64,000 nucleotides of DNA from CAYZED01 sp964477445 (GCA_964477445.1 CAYZED010000012.1:1-64000), one strand, 5' to 3'. Positions 1-10,022 are shown, counted from the stretch's first letter. The notes: generated from the letters alone by a model not told the origin. Made by a program: numbers and translations.

Positions 1-2
1 TT

Positions 3-905
3 GAGGATTACTGTAAGTTTAGATTATATGCTCCGAAAAATCCTAAGCTCGGCTTGGAAGCGCTGGAAACATATTTTCTGACAGTTCCAAGTATATGCAA
101 AGAACAAGAACTGTTTGTTACTAAAGGAAAACAGGAAGTGAAAATTGAATTCATTTTTTCTAAAGATGTTTATGAAATAAGTAAGATAAAAAAACCTAAA
201 CTATTTGCGTTAGAAACCGAGAAAGAATTCAACATCTTAGCATTTGAAAACTTATTTGCAGATAAGTTAACTACACTTGGCCCAAACACAATAGGGATTC
301 CTGAGGAAAGATCTGATGAACAAGTGAAGCAAATCTATGATGTCATTACATTGTTTACTTCAAATATGGAACATGTGCTAAAAAATAAACAACTTATCAA
401 AGAGAACTATGAAAAAACAGCACGAGTTGAATGTCAGATTCGTGATTTGACATATGATAAAGGCTTGTTTTTAGTAGACATGAAAGAATTGATCGGCAGA
501 CTGAAAAATATTGAAAATGACAGCAGATTTCTTCAAAGAGCGAACGATTTTCAAGCATTATATTTAAGGAAATCTGTTAATCGGGATAAAGCTGAATGGG
601 CAATCGTAGGATATCAACTTGAATTATTAATAGATTATATCTTTACAGACGATGTGAAAATTCTTAAGTTTAGAGAAATTGATGAGCTTATAGGAAAATT
701 AAAATTTGAACATATTAAAGGTCCTGAACGAGGAAAACTTAATAGAGAAGTTCGGACGATATTAGAAGTGAGCTTCGGGAATACCGCTGGATTGAGTGTT
801 GACCTGTTCAAAAAAAGAATAGACCGAATTATATGGGAGTTGGTCACATTTGTAGATTTTCAAACGATACAAGGTGTACTTGGTATAATGAAAACAACGA
901 GTTAG
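3..905 (+). CDS. AbiEii/AbiGii-type nucleotidyltransferase toxin (5' end outside window)
   Basis: The frame is open from base 3 with no convincing start, so the N-terminus lies left of the window; a TTG at 54 is only the first permitted start codon. The stretch LFADKLTTLGPNTIGIPEER followed by SDEQVKQIYDV matches the second conserved block of AbiEii toxins, where a Lys in 'ADKL' and a terminal 'QIYD/RDIYD' help form the nucleotidyltransferase site. The first catalytic block (GSxxxxRxxxD) must lie in the missing part. Family members are the toxin half of type IV toxin-antitoxin or abortive-infection pairs, so an AbiEi antitoxin gene may lie just upstream. The stop at 903-905 abuts the broken gene on the other strand. 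The family is fairly sure; activity is inferred. Confidence 0.75.
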   Translation, partial: EDYCKFRLYAPKNPKLGLEALETYFLTVPSICKEQELFVTKGKQEVKIEFIFSKDVYEISKIKKPKLFALETEKEFNILAFENLFADKLTTLGPNTIGIPEERSDEQVKQIYDVITLFTSNMEHVLKNKQLIKENYEKTARVECQIRDLTYDKGLFLVDMKELIGRLKNIENDSRFLQRANDFQALYLRKSVNRDKAEWAIVGYQLELLIDYIFTDDVKILKFREIDELIGKLKFEHIKGPERGKLNREVRTILEVSFGNTAGLSVDLFKKRIDRIIWELVTFVDFQTIQGVLGIMKTTS

Positions 906-1244
906 CCGCGCCGTTTCTGTTATAAAATTCTTTTCAGTAACATTTTTAAATATTTTAGTAATTTTAAAAATAGTATCGGTATAAACTAAATTGGAATTGT
1001 TTGAAGGATTATTACCAACAGCTGGAGCGGTTTTTCTCTCAACTACCCCACTAATTATTAAATCACTTGTATTTGAAAACCATTCGATTGTTTTAACTTC
1101 TGATGAATATGATCCTAAGGTTTGAGTAACTACTTTTTTTTGCGGAAATATATCAGTTTTGTAATAAAAAGCTATAATAAGAGCTGAAATAAGCGCAACT
1201 ATAACAACAATAGTTAAGGCAATCTTTACTTTTTTATTATTCAT
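762..1244 (-). pseudogene. Truncated exported/membrane-anchored hypothetical protein
   Basis: The start ATG at 1244 has a good upstream GAGGTG. Residues 1-33 form a Lys-rich N-terminus plus a hydrophobic signal or anchor (roughly residues 8-27). After that comes a short domain reading DLIISGVVERK...YTDTIFKITKIFKN, typical of small exported clostridial proteins with an OB-like fold. The recognisable protein stops near residue 112, at about base 908. The remaining codons run antisense through the end of the AbiEii gene and look like chance reading. I infer that the 3' half was lost when the toxin-bearing DNA joined here. No function can be assigned. Confidence 0.55.
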
Positions 1245-1678
1245 TTAATTCACACCTCATGGATTATTTAATTTACAGTATTTATAACATTGTGCCATGT
1301 GAGAGAGAGCTTTACAAACAATGCTGCTTTTGGCGATGTATGGTTCTATCGAAAGATTCGATGAATCCATGGATTTGAATACGAACTGGCGAATCAATGG
1401 TTGTTTCCAAAATGGAAAGAACCACTTGGCACGATGTAATACCTGAAAAGAAACAAACATAGTGACAAATAAAAATTGAACTACAGAGGAAATCTCGGTA
1501 TTTCAAGAAGAAGGTACAAGACAAACGGCTTTGCCATGGATGATAAACCTCTAAAATAAAGAAAAACAGCATTTTGAAAAGTTTATTTTAAAGAAAAAAT
1601 CTGAAAGAGCATACAATATTTATTTTGGTAATAAACCTGACAAATTTTCAATTTCAATTAGTCTATTAGCTCTATCAT
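1245..1678. other. Gene-poor spacer, possible decayed DNA
   Basis: About 430 bases with no ORF that has both a ribosome binding site and a recognisable product. Open stretches on the minus strand (for example 1312-1572) lack family features and have no good start. The segment may be degraded remains of a mobile element, but I see no terminal repeats or transposase motifs. Confidence 0.3.
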
Positions 1679-1707
1679 TTGAAATAAAAAAAATATTGTG
1701 CTAAAAT
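1679..1707 (+). promoter_or_regulatory. Promoter of smc-ftsY
   Basis: TTGAAA at 1679-1684 and TAAAAT at 1702-1707 are separated by 17 bases, a good vegetative sigma-A promoter about 50 bases upstream of the smc start. Confidence 0.6.
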
Positions 1708-1756
1708 TTTAGGGATTAAATGAAATTAGTATAAGAAAGCTTTCGAGGTGAATCGA

Positions 1757-4700
1757 TTGTATTTAAAGAATATTGAAATTTTCGGATTTAAATCCTTTGC
1801 AGATAAAACAGAATTACATTTTTCTACTGGGACTAATGCAGTCGTAGGTCCAAATGGAAGTGGAAAAAGCAATATTTCTGATGCTNNNNNNNNNNNNNNN
1901 NNNNNNNNNNGTTCTTGGGGAACAAAGTGTTAAGGCATTACGTGGCGGAAAAATGGAGGACGTAATTTTTTCCGGTAGTGATAGCAGAAAACCATTAGGA
2001 TATGCGGAAGTTACGCTCACCATAGATAACCAAGAAAAGAAATTACCAATTGATTTTTCTGAAGTATATATAACACGAAGAGTCTATAGGTCTGGTGATA
2101 GTGAATACTTTATTAACAAAACACATTGTCGACTAAAAGATATTCATGAACTTTTTATGGACACTGGAGTGGGTCGTGATGGATACTCTATCGTTGGACA
2201 GGGCCGAATAGACGAGATTTTGAGCACAAAATCAGATGAACGACGTTCTGTTTTTGAGGAAGCGGCTGGTATCACAAAGTTCAAAACAAGAAAAAATGAA
2301 TCAGAGCGAAAATTAATTAATACAAGAGATAATTTAGATAGAGCACTAGATATTTTGAATGAAGTTGAAGAGCGGCTGGCACCCACTGAAGAACAAGCAA
2401 AAGTCGCAAAGANNNNNNNNNNTATCTTGTTGCCGCAGAAGAATTAAAAAAGCTAGAAATCAATCTTTTCATATCATCCATAGAAAAGGCAAAAAATAAG
2501 AAGGAAACTGTAACAACTGAGCTTGAGCAGATAAAGGATCAGATTGAAAAATTAAGTTTTGACCAAAAGGGTATGAATGACGAAATTCATGAAGAAAAAT
2601 TAAAATATAGAACTATAGAAAATGATTTAAATAAGCTAAATGAAGAACTTTATGCCAGAAAAAGTTACTTTTCTGATATTGAATCTGAAAAAAAACTACT
2701 TAGCGAAAGAAAACATAATATTGAGAATGACTTAACCAGATTTGAGCGTAATTTGAATGCAAATTCTGAAGACCGCGAAAAAATAAATCTGGAAATTGAA
2801 AAAGAAAACTCTGATTTGACGTTAATAAAAAATGAAGCTGAAAGGCTCGCAAACGAAATTGAAGTCAAAGAAAAAGATTATCTAACTCAATTCGATAATT
2901 TGAAAGAAGCAGAAAAGAACATAAGAGAATATCAAGAAAAGTATTATAGAACATCTAATTCATTGATAGATTTTAAGGGCAAAATAGACGGAGCGTATAT
3001 TAATCTTGATAGTTTGTCGCGCCGTGAAGAGCAATTAAAAGAAGAAAAATCCAGGATTGCTGATAGACTTAAACAAAAAAATTCTGATGAAGAGATTTTT
3101 ACATTAAAGCTAGAAACAGTGAATAAAGCGGGAGAAGCGTTAGTAGAGGCTGTTAACAAACTTGATTTTGATAAAGCTAGAGAACTGAAAAACCTATCAG
3201 ATTGTGAAAAAAAATACTATGAGATTAAAACAGATATTGATAAAAACAAATCCAGAATTAAAGTTCTTGAAGAAATGGAGAAAGAACATGGAGGCTTTTC
3301 AAAGGCAGTAAAAATGCTTATTCACGACTATATTGGCGACAAAAAAGGTATGTGCGGTGTTGTTGCTGACTTAATCAATGTTCAAAAAGAATACGTTACT
3401 GCAGCTGAAGTAGCTCTTGGTCAGGCTCTTCAAAATGTGGTAGTTGAAACAGAAGAAGATGCGAAAAAATATATAGAATATTTGAAAGACCAAAAGGGAG
3501 GAAGGGCAACTTTCTTGCCAATATCAACTATTTCAGGAAGAAATTTTAGTGCCGACGAAAAAAACAGAATGAAAATCACAGGGTTCATTGGTGTTGGAAG
3601 TGACTTAATTACTACTAGCCCTAAGTACGTTAAAATACTTGAAAGTCTGCTTGGCCGAACTGTTTTTATGGATAACATGAATAATGCAATTATTCTTGCC
3701 AGAAAAACGAATAACAGTTTTCGAATTGTTACTCTCGCTGGAGAAGTAATAAATGCCGGAGGCTCAATAACTGGTGGTAGTTTGCATGCCACTGGTAACT
3801 CGTTTCTGTCTCGAAAGGCTGAAATTGAGGAATTAAAAGAACTGACTTCTAAGAAGATAATTTTGCTCGAAAAAACAAATAAAGAACTTGAGAATATTAA
3901 TCATGAAATCGAAAAGATAGTACTTGAAAAAGAGACGACAGGCGAAGAGCTTCAAAATACTGCGCTAGAGTTAAATACAATTAAGCATAAGTTAGAAGCT
4001 GTGACAAATGAGAAGCTTGTTATTATTGACAGGATTTCAATTAGTGACAAAGAAATGAGTGAAATTAAGTCAGACACTGAAGAAATTGAGAACAATATTT
4101 TAGTTTTGAAAGAAAAACTAACTGAAGCGGAAACTAATAAGGCAAATCTTGAGATACTGATAGAAAAAAGTCAAATAGAACAAAAAAACATGAATGAATC
4201 AAAAGACAAATTCAATCACGAACTAACGCTTTTGAAGTTAAAACAAAACTCCAATTCTCACAAGCTTGAAGCGACGCAGCAAAGCATCGATAAACACAAG
4301 TTAGGTCTCGAAGACATTAAGGCTGAAGATGATTTTATTATCCAGGAATTAAACCAGTCAAAAGTTCAATTGGAAGAAACTGAGCTAAACATTAATAAGC
4401 ACAGTGAGATTTTAGCAGCAGGTAAAGATGAAATTGCTGAAGCAGATAAGTTTTTTGGTGAAACCGACAAGAATAAACGAGAAGTACAGTCAAAAATCGA
4501 TAATTTAGAGATCAAAATCGAAAAAATGAGAGAGACTTATGATTCGACGCAAGCAATTTTTCATAAAGTTGAGATGCAACTCACAAAAGTCGAAGCGGAG
4601 CTAGAAGCTTTTGAGCTTAGACTAATGGAGCAGTATGATATAAATGTATTTTTGGCACTTCAATATAAAGACGATACTATTTCACTCAGTTTTGCATCGA

Positions 4701-5362
4701 AGAGAATTTCTGAGCTAAAAGAAGAAATTAAAGAAATGGGTTCAGTTAACGTTAATGCAGTTGAAGAATTTGAGGCACTTAAAGAAAGATATACCTTCCT
4801 AAATAAACAAATAACAGACCTTGAAGCGGCAATAATCGATTTAGAAAAAATAATTTCTGATTTGACAGACAGCATGAAAGTTCAGTTCATGGAAGAGTTT
4901 GTAAAGATTAATAATAATTTTGATATTGTTTTCAAAAAACTATTTGCGGGCGGAGAAGCACGCATAGAACTCTCAGATACTGAAAACGTACTTGAATCAG
5001 GAATAGAAATTATTGTTAGACCTCCAGGGAAAAAACTTCAAAATCTATCATTATGGTCTGGTGGTGAACGAGCGCTCACTGCAATCGCTTTGCTATTTGC
5101 GATTTTGATGATAAAACCAGCTCCATTTTGTCTACTTGATGAGATTGATGCAGCACTTGATGATGCAAATGTTGATAAATATGCGAACTTCTTGAAGGAA
5201 TTTGCTAGTGAAACACAGTTTATTATCGTAACTCACAGAAAAGGGACTATGGAAGTCGCAGATTGCTTATACGGTGTAACTATGGAAGAGAGCGGAGTAT
5301 CAAGACTAGTTTCAGTAAAGTTGGAAGAAAAGCACGTGAGTGGACTTTTGGCAGCTAATTAA
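1757..5362 (+). CDS. smc: Chromosome partition protein Smc (two assembly gaps)
   Basis: ATPase that folds and segregates the chromosome with ScpA and ScpB. The start chosen is TTG at 1757, giving MYLKNIEIFGFKSFADKTEL, the usual SMC beginning, with GAGGTGA at 1745-1751; the GTG at 1748 lies inside that ribosome binding site. Visible features: Walker A GPNGSGKSN (residues 31-39), long coiled coils, a central hinge with AGGSITGG, the ABC signature LSLWSGGERAL and Walker B CLLDEIDAALDD near the C-terminus. Ns at 1886-1910 replace about 3 codons (expected Ile-Arg-Trp before VLGEQS), and Ns at 2413-2422 probably replace 2 bases, so the apparent frame changes are artefacts. Rebuilt length is about 1190 residues, normal for the family. 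ftsY follows 32 bases later. Confidence 0.95.
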
Positions 5363-5394
5363 TATGAACAGGAAAAAAAGAAAGTGAGATATAT

Positions 5395-6306
5395 ATGGCA
5401 GGATTTTTCGAAAAATTAAAAGAAGGCCTCTCAAAAACACGAAATAATATCACCGATAGAATAAATGAAGTAGTAGCAAATTTTAGAACAATCGACGAAG
5501 AATTTTTTGATGAACTTGAAGAAATCCTTATAACTTCTGATGTTGGCGTTGAAACAACCCTTCGAATTCTTGAAGATATTAAAGAACAAGTTAAATTAAA
5601 GAATTTAAAGAGTACAGATGATATTATTGGATTACTTAAAGAAGAGATTGTAAAAATACTTGGAGAAAAGAGTAAGCCAATAGACTCCGAATTACCGCTA
5701 GTGCTACTTGTAATAGGTGTGAATGGCGTGGGCAAAACAACTTCAATCGGAAAAATAAGCGGAAGACTTAAAAACAAAGGTAGGAAAGTTCTTATAGTTG
5801 CAGCAGATACATTCAGAGCGGCTGCTATTGAACAACTGCAGATTTGGGGAGATAGATCCGATGTTGATGTAATAAGTCACCAAGAAGGCGCAGACCCTGC
5901 AGCAGTTATATTTGATGGTGTTACAGCCGCCAAAGCTCGTAAAATTGATGTTTTGATTTGCGACACTGCTGGAAGACTTCATAACAAAGTAAACTTAATG
6001 GAAGAATTGAAAAAAATAAATAGAGTTATAGAACGAGAATACCCAGCGGCACATAGAGAAACTTTATTGGTTTTGGATGCGACGACCGGTCAAAATGCAG
6101 TGGCTCAGGCAAAAGTCTTTAAAGAAGCGGCAAATATCACAGGAATTATACTGACGAAGCTTGATGGTACAGCAAAAGGTGGAATAGTTATTTCAATCGC
6201 AAATGAACTGGGAGTGCCTGTTAAATTAATTGGAGTTGGTGAGAAAATTGACGATCTTCAAGATTTTGACCCAAAAGAATTTGCAGACGCACTTTTTGAA
6301 AATTAG
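5395..6306 (+). CDS. ftsY: Signal recognition particle receptor FtsY
   Basis: SRP-type GTPase that docks ribosome-nascent-chain complexes, through Ffh, to the membrane translocon. 303 residues: a four-helix N domain (about 1-85) and a G domain with P-loop GVNGVGKTT (108-116), DTFRAAA, DTAGRL and TKLDGTAKGG. The acidic A domain of longer homologues is absent, as in many Firmicutes, so membrane contact relies on the N-terminal amphipathic helix (MAGFFEKLKEGL). It sits 32 bases after smc, an arrangement common in Firmicutes, and is followed by a terminator, so smc-ftsY is probably one transcript. Confidence 0.96.
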   Translation: MAGFFEKLKEGLSKTRNNITDRINEVVANFRTIDEEFFDELEEILITSDVGVETTLRILEDIKEQVKLKNLKSTDDIIGLLKEEIVKILGEKSKPIDSELPLVLLVIGVNGVGKTTSIGKISGRLKNKGRKVLIVAADTFRAAAIEQLQIWGDRSDVDVISHQEGADPAAVIFDGVTAAKARKIDVLICDTAGRLHNKVNLMEELKKINRVIEREYPAAHRETLLVLDATTGQNAVAQAKVFKEAANITGIILTKLDGTAKGGIVISIANELGVPVKLIGVGEKIDDLQDFDPKEFADALFEN

Positions 6307-6363
6307 AACACCAAACATTAAAAAATATAAAGATATAGCGATTCTTGGAGTTGGACATTTTAT

Positions 6364-6396
6364 AGTCGATGCCGTATGTGCATCGACTTATTTTGG
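6364..6396 (+). terminator. Terminator after ftsY
   Basis: A perfect 9-bp stem AGTCGATGC / GCATCGACT (6364-6372 and 6380-6388) with a 7-base loop, followed by the moderately T-rich TATTTTGG. Confidence 0.55.
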
Positions 6397-6503
6397 TTGC
6401 GTTTTTGGTTTGACAATACTATAATGGTAATAATAGGATTTTAAGGATTGATATAACAATTATAAAATTATCCTACAGTACATTATTTAGGAGGAACGCG
6501 AAA

Positions 6504-7517
6504 ATATTAATAAACAGCACAGAATATTTTGATACATTATTGAATATTAAGCAACAGATTAAGATAGCACAGTACAGAGCGGTTACAAGTGCAAACAAAG
6601 AGTTGATTATGCTTTATTGGAACATTGGGAAAATAATCATCGATAATAGTAGATGGGGAAATAAGTTTGTTGATAACTTAGCTCGTGACATTAAAATTGA
6701 ACTCCCTAATATCAAGGGGTTTTCGCCCAGAAACCTAAAATATATGAAAAAATTTAGAGAAACTTTCACAGAATATGAATTTGTGCAGACAGTGTCTGCA
6801 CAATTGACTTGGTCCCATAACAAGGCGTTGCTTGATAAACTAACCGATTTAGAGCAGATGAATTGGTATGCTATAATGTCGATTAAAAAAGGATGGTCAT
6901 TAAGTGTCTTAGAACATCAGATGTCTATTAACCTATATCAAAGGCAAGTTATTAATTCGAAAACGCATAATTTCGATTTAGCATTACCACTAGCGCAGAG
7001 TGAACTTGCAATTCTGACTATGAAAGATCCGTATGTCTTTGATTTTATTGAATATAATGAGGAATTAATAGAAGTTGAAATTGAAAAGGAACTCATTAAA
7101 AATGTGTCCCATCTCTTGATGGAGCTTGGTGCTGGTTTTGCATTTATTGGCAGTCAATACCATATTCAAGTTGCAGGGCAGGATTTTTATATTGATGTAT
7201 TATTTTACAATTTGATATTAAAATGCTATTTTGTAATTGAACTAAAAAATGGGAAGTTTGTCCCTGAGTTTGTTGGTAAAATGAATTTTTATTTATCAGC
7301 AGTTGATGATTTGTTAAAATCAGACAGTGATAACCCATCTATAGGCCTTATCCTTTGCAGAGATAAGAATAGAATGATTGCTGAATATGCATTGAAAGAT
7401 ATGACTAAACCAATTGGTGTTAGTGAGTATATATTTATGCAGGAGTTACCATTAGAATTTAAGACACTCTTGCCATCGACTGAAGATATTGAGAAACGTA
7501 TAAGAATTAATGAATAA
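6504..7517 (+). CDS. DUF1016 / YhcG-type PDDEXK nuclease-domain protein
   Basis: Recognised from the N-terminal DUF1016 helical region (ELIMLYWNIGKII, FSPRNLKYMKKFRE, VSAQLTWSHNKALL) and a C-terminal PDDEXK-like nuclease half with FYIDVLFYN, CYFVIELKNGKF and GLILCRDKN; Asp of FYIDV and Glu-x-Lys of VIELK are the likely metal-site residues. Such proteins often travel with type I restriction or other defence cargo; here it stands alone between ftsY and small membrane genes. Start problem: AGGAGG at 6489-6494 is well spaced for ATA at 6504, and the residues between 6504 and the first conventional start (TTG 6540) resemble normal family sequence, so an ATA start or a lost ATG is likely. A perfect palindrome lies inside the gene (separate entry). 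Nuclease activity is inferred. Confidence 0.85.
   Translation: MLINSTEYFDTLLNIKQQIKIAQYRAVTSANKELIMLYWNIGKIIIDNSRWGNKFVDNLARDIKIELPNIKGFSPRNLKYMKKFRETFTEYEFVQTVSAQLTWSHNKALLDKLTDLEQMNWYAIMSIKKGWSLSVLEHQMSINLYQRQVINSKTHNFDLALPLAQSELAILTMKDPYVFDFIEYNEELIEVEIEKELIKNVSHLLMELGAGFAFIGSQYHIQVAGQDFYIDVLFYNLILKCYFVIELKNGKFVPEFVGKMNFYLSAVDDLLKSDSDNPSIGLILCRDKNRMIAEYALKDMTKPIGVSEYIFMQELPLEFKTLLPSTEDIEKRIRINE
6781..6803. repeat. Perfect 23-nt palindrome inside the DUF1016 gene
   Basis: Arms TTGTGCAGACA and TGTCTGCACAA (11 bp each) around a single central G. It encodes Val-Gln-Thr-Val-Ser-Ala-Gln, residues 82-88 counted from TTG 6540, in the conserved block before TWSHN. Confidence 0.9.
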
Positions 7518-7732
7518 CGGTTTGCATAGTTAAATATTAAATAATCAATATACAATTTGCCTTTTTNNNNNNNNNNCGAGAAGTACTCAATTAATAACTA
7601 GAAAAATTAATCCATGCAAATTTTATGATGAAAATAGATTAAAAATTACACGTCACACCACTCCTTTTTTTCATTTATATGTTAATCTTTAATTATCCAA
7701 TTTTGTAAAAATATTTGAAAGGGGGCAGAGCA
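7518..7732. other. Spacer with an assembly gap (Ns 7567-7576)
   Basis: Between the DUF1016 gene and the small membrane protein genes. Ten Ns mark a join of unknown true size. Nothing else is recognisable in the flanks. Confidence 0.6.
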
Positions 7733-7942
7733 ATGGCGATTTTTGCAGTTTTATTATCTTTACTTTGTTTTATTTTTTTCATAGGATTAATTATTTTTAG
7801 TATTTATTTGTGTGTTCTTTACGTAAAATTATACAGAAGAGGCATCAAAGCATTAGACATATATTTGAAACTTACTAAAAACGAAAAGAATTTAAAAATT
7901 GAAGAAATGAGTAACGTAGTACTACCGACTTCAGAAACATAA
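7733..7942 (+). CDS. Small single-pass membrane protein, paralogue 1
   Basis: 69 residues from ATG 7733, preceded by AAAGGGGG; an in-frame TTG at 7715 lies upstream of that site and is less likely. One strong hydrophobic segment (about residues 5-32) is followed by a basic motif KLYRRGIKALDIYLK and a polar tail. The downstream neighbour shares the same layout and the motif RRGIKALDI, so the two are tandem duplicates. No family is recognised; a role in the membrane is all that can be inferred. Confidence 0.7.
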   Translation: MAIFAVLLSLLCFIFFIGLIIFSIYLCVLYVKLYRRGIKALDIYLKLTKNEKNLKIEEMSNVVLPTSET

Positions 7943-7969
7943 AATTAGTAATGAAAAGGAGCAAATCAT

Positions 7970-8149
7970 ATGGACTATGAAGTATTTTCAGCTGACCCTA
8001 CCTTAAACATGATTATCTGGATAATTTATATTGCTCTTTTAGTATTTATGTTAGGTTTTGGAATATATATGTATGTATTATTTTTTAAGTTAGCCAGAAG
8101 AGGGATCAAAGCGCTAGATATTTTTATTGCTAAAAACAGATTAAATTAA
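7970..8149 (+). CDS. Small single-pass membrane protein, paralogue 2
   Basis: 59 residues, with AAAAGGAG ahead of ATG 7970. After a short polar N-terminus (MDYEVFSADP) comes one hydrophobic helix (about residues 14-38), then KLARRGIKALDIFIAKNR. The block RRGIKALDI is identical to that of the gene 27 bases upstream, while the N-termini differ, which suggests an old tandem duplication and perhaps heteromer formation. It is too short for most gene callers. A clear terminator follows 13 bases after the stop, so the pair forms a small operon. Confidence 0.72.
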   Translation: MDYEVFSADPTLNMIIWIIYIALLVFMLGFGIYMYVLFFKLARRGIKALDIFIAKNRLN

Positions 8150-8162
8150 ATTAAAAAACCAC

Positions 8163-8199
8163 GCTGTAAAGTAATTTTGCTTTACAGCTGTTTTTTTTT
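8163..8199 (+). terminator. Terminator after the small membrane pair
   Basis: Stem GCTGTAAAG / CTTTACAGC (8163-8171, 8180-8188) with an 8-base loop, then TG and a run of nine T. Confidence 0.85.
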
Positions 8200-8261
8200 C
8201 TGATATACTAACAAAGTGATTTACAAGAAGCACTATATTTAATTGAAAAGGATAATAATTT

Positions 8262-8666
8262 ATGGACAAAATTGGACAAGAAGCGTTATTATTCGATTTT
8301 TATGGCCCGCTTCTCACACAGAAACAAATTGAAATCATGGACATGCATATGAACAGTGATCTTTCACTAGGTGAGATTTCTGAACATCTTGGGATTAGCA
8401 GACAAGGAGTGCATGATGCAGTAAAAAAGTCTGTTTTGACTCTTACTGAATATGAAAAAAAACTTGGACTAGTTAATAAATATCTGACTCAGAAGGATAT
8501 TTTGATAAAAATCATTGAGAAGACTAATATGCTGAAAACAAAATTCCCATATAGCGGCGAAATAAGCGCACTAGAAAATATTAATAACAAAGAAAATATA
8601 AATGAATTCGAAAATATTAATAACTTGATAGACGATATAAATATTGAATTAAACAATCTATTGTAG
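8262..8666 (+). CDS. ylxM: YlxM, SRP-associated HTH protein
   Basis: 134 residues; the family is normally about 110. The N-terminal part (LLFDFYGPLLTQKQIEIMDM) and a sigma-region-4-like helix-turn-helix (LSLGEISEHLGISRQGVHDAVK, about residues 37-58) are diagnostic of YlxM, which is encoded next to ffh across Firmicutes and is reported to stimulate SRP GTPase activity in some species. The C-terminal 40 residues are Asn/Glu-rich with repeats of the type ENINN. It ends 21 bases before the ffh start and is surely co-transcribed with it. Confidence 0.93.
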   Translation: MDKIGQEALLFDFYGPLLTQKQIEIMDMHMNSDLSLGEISEHLGISRQGVHDAVKKSVLTLTEYEKKLGLVNKYLTQKDILIKIIEKTNMLKTKFPYSGEISALENINNKENINEFENINNLIDDINIELNNLL

Positions 8667-8687
8667 AAAATTTATTTGGAGGTAGTT

Positions 8688-10022
8688 ATGGCATTTGAAG
8701 GATTAGCAGATAAACTTCAGTCTACCCTTAAGAAACTCCGCGGAGCCGGAAAGCTAAATGAAAAAGATATTAAAGAAGCTATGCGAGAAGTGCGAATGGC
8801 ACTACTCGAAGCCGATGTAAATTATAAAGTAACAAAAGATTTCATCCAAAAGGTATCAGACCGAGCGGTAGGCGCGGAAATACTTGAAAGCCTTAACGCG
8901 GGACAGCAGGTCATAAAAATAGTTAACGAAGAACTTACCGCTTTAATGGGTAGCACAGGCAGCAAAATAGTTTTCTCAAGCAAACCACCTACTATTATTA
9001 TGATGGTCGGCTTACAGGGTGCAGGGAAAACCACAACTTGCGGAAAGCTCGCTTTACATCTTAAAAAACAGGGCAAGAAACCGTTACTTGTTGCTTGCGA
9101 TATTTATAGGCCAGCGGCGATTCAACAGCTTGAGATTGTTGCCGAAAAAGTAGGCGTACAGTCATTCACCATGGGAGACAAAAATAGTCCCACAGAAATT
9201 ACTAAAGAAGCTCTGAAGTTTGCTTTTAGTCATTTGAACGATGTTGTAATTATAGATACAGCAGGTCGACTTCACATTAATGAAGAATTAATGAATGAAC
9301 TCTCAGACCTAAAGAAAAATATCAAACCGACGGAGATTTTACTTGTAGTTGATGCTATGACAGGTCAAGATGCAGTAAATGTAGCAGAAAGTTTTAACGA
9401 AAAATTAGGGCTTGATGGAGTTATACTAACTAAGCTTGATGGTGATACTAGAGGTGGTGCGGCTTTATCTGTTAAAGCGGTTACTGGAAAACCAATTAAG
9501 TTCACAGGTATAGGCGAAAAACTTGATGAGTTTGAACCTTTTTATCCAGATAGAATGGCTTCTAGAATCCTTGGTATGGGAGATGTACTTAGCTTAATCG
9601 AAAAAGCACAGACTAACTTTGATGAAAAGAAAGCTATAGATTTAGAGAAAAAAATCAGAAGATCTCAGTTTACACTAGAAGATTTCCTAGATCAGCTACA
9701 GGAAATAAAAAAAATGGGATCACTAAGTTCGATAGTAAATATGATACCTGGTGTTTCTCAGAAACTTAAGGGCGCGACTGTTGATGATCGCGAATTAGTT
9801 AAAACTGAAGCAATAATTCGTTCAATGACAAAAAAAGAACGAGTTAATCCAAATATCTTAAATGCAAGCCGTAGAAAGAGAATCGCTGCTGGTAGTGGCA
9901 CTCAAGTTCAAGATGTAAACAAAATTATTAAGAATTTTGAACAAATGCAGAAAATGATGAAACAGTTTGGCGGAATGTCAGATGATATGGCTAAAGGGAA
10001 AAAGAAATTTCCTTTTATGTGA
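8688..10022 (+). CDS. ffh: Signal recognition particle protein Ffh
   Basis: GTPase subunit of SRP that binds signal peptides and 4.5S/scRNA. 444 residues from ATG 8688, chosen because GGAGGT (8678-8683) sits 4 bases ahead; the upstream TTG at 8676 overlaps that site. N domain (1-88), G domain with P-loop GLQGAGKTTT (108-117), DTAGRLH and TKLDGDTRGG, then a Met-rich M domain ending FEQMQKMMKQFGGM that holds the signal-peptide groove and RNA-binding motif (SGTQVQDVN). Usual length and order. It pairs with FtsY encoded 2.4 kb upstream. Confidence 0.97.
   Translation: MAFEGLADKLQSTLKKLRGAGKLNEKDIKEAMREVRMALLEADVNYKVTKDFIQKVSDRAVGAEILESLNAGQQVIKIVNEELTALMGSTGSKIVFSSKPPTIIMMVGLQGAGKTTTCGKLALHLKKQGKKPLLVACDIYRPAAIQQLEIVAEKVGVQSFTMGDKNSPTEITKEALKFAFSHLNDVVIIDTAGRLHINEELMNELSDLKKNIKPTEILLVVDAMTGQDAVNVAESFNEKLGLDGVILTKLDGDTRGGAALSVKAVTGKPIKFTGIGEKLDEFEPFYPDRMASRILGMGDVLSLIEKAQTNFDEKKAIDLEKKIRRSQFTLEDFLDQLQEIKKMGSLSSIVNMIPGVSQKLKGATVDDRELVKTEAIIRSMTKKERVNPNILNASRRKRIAAGSGTQVQDVNKIIKNFEQMQKMMKQFGGMSDDMAKGKKKFPFM

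Noticed and set aside
1257..1572. Two minus-strand ORFs that might be transposase remnants
   Set aside because: No DDE, HUH or HTH motifs, no terminal repeats and no plausible start; treated as spacer.
3430..3792. 120-codon ORF on the minus strand inside smc
   Set aside because: Shadow of the smc reading frame; no ribosome binding site and no family features.
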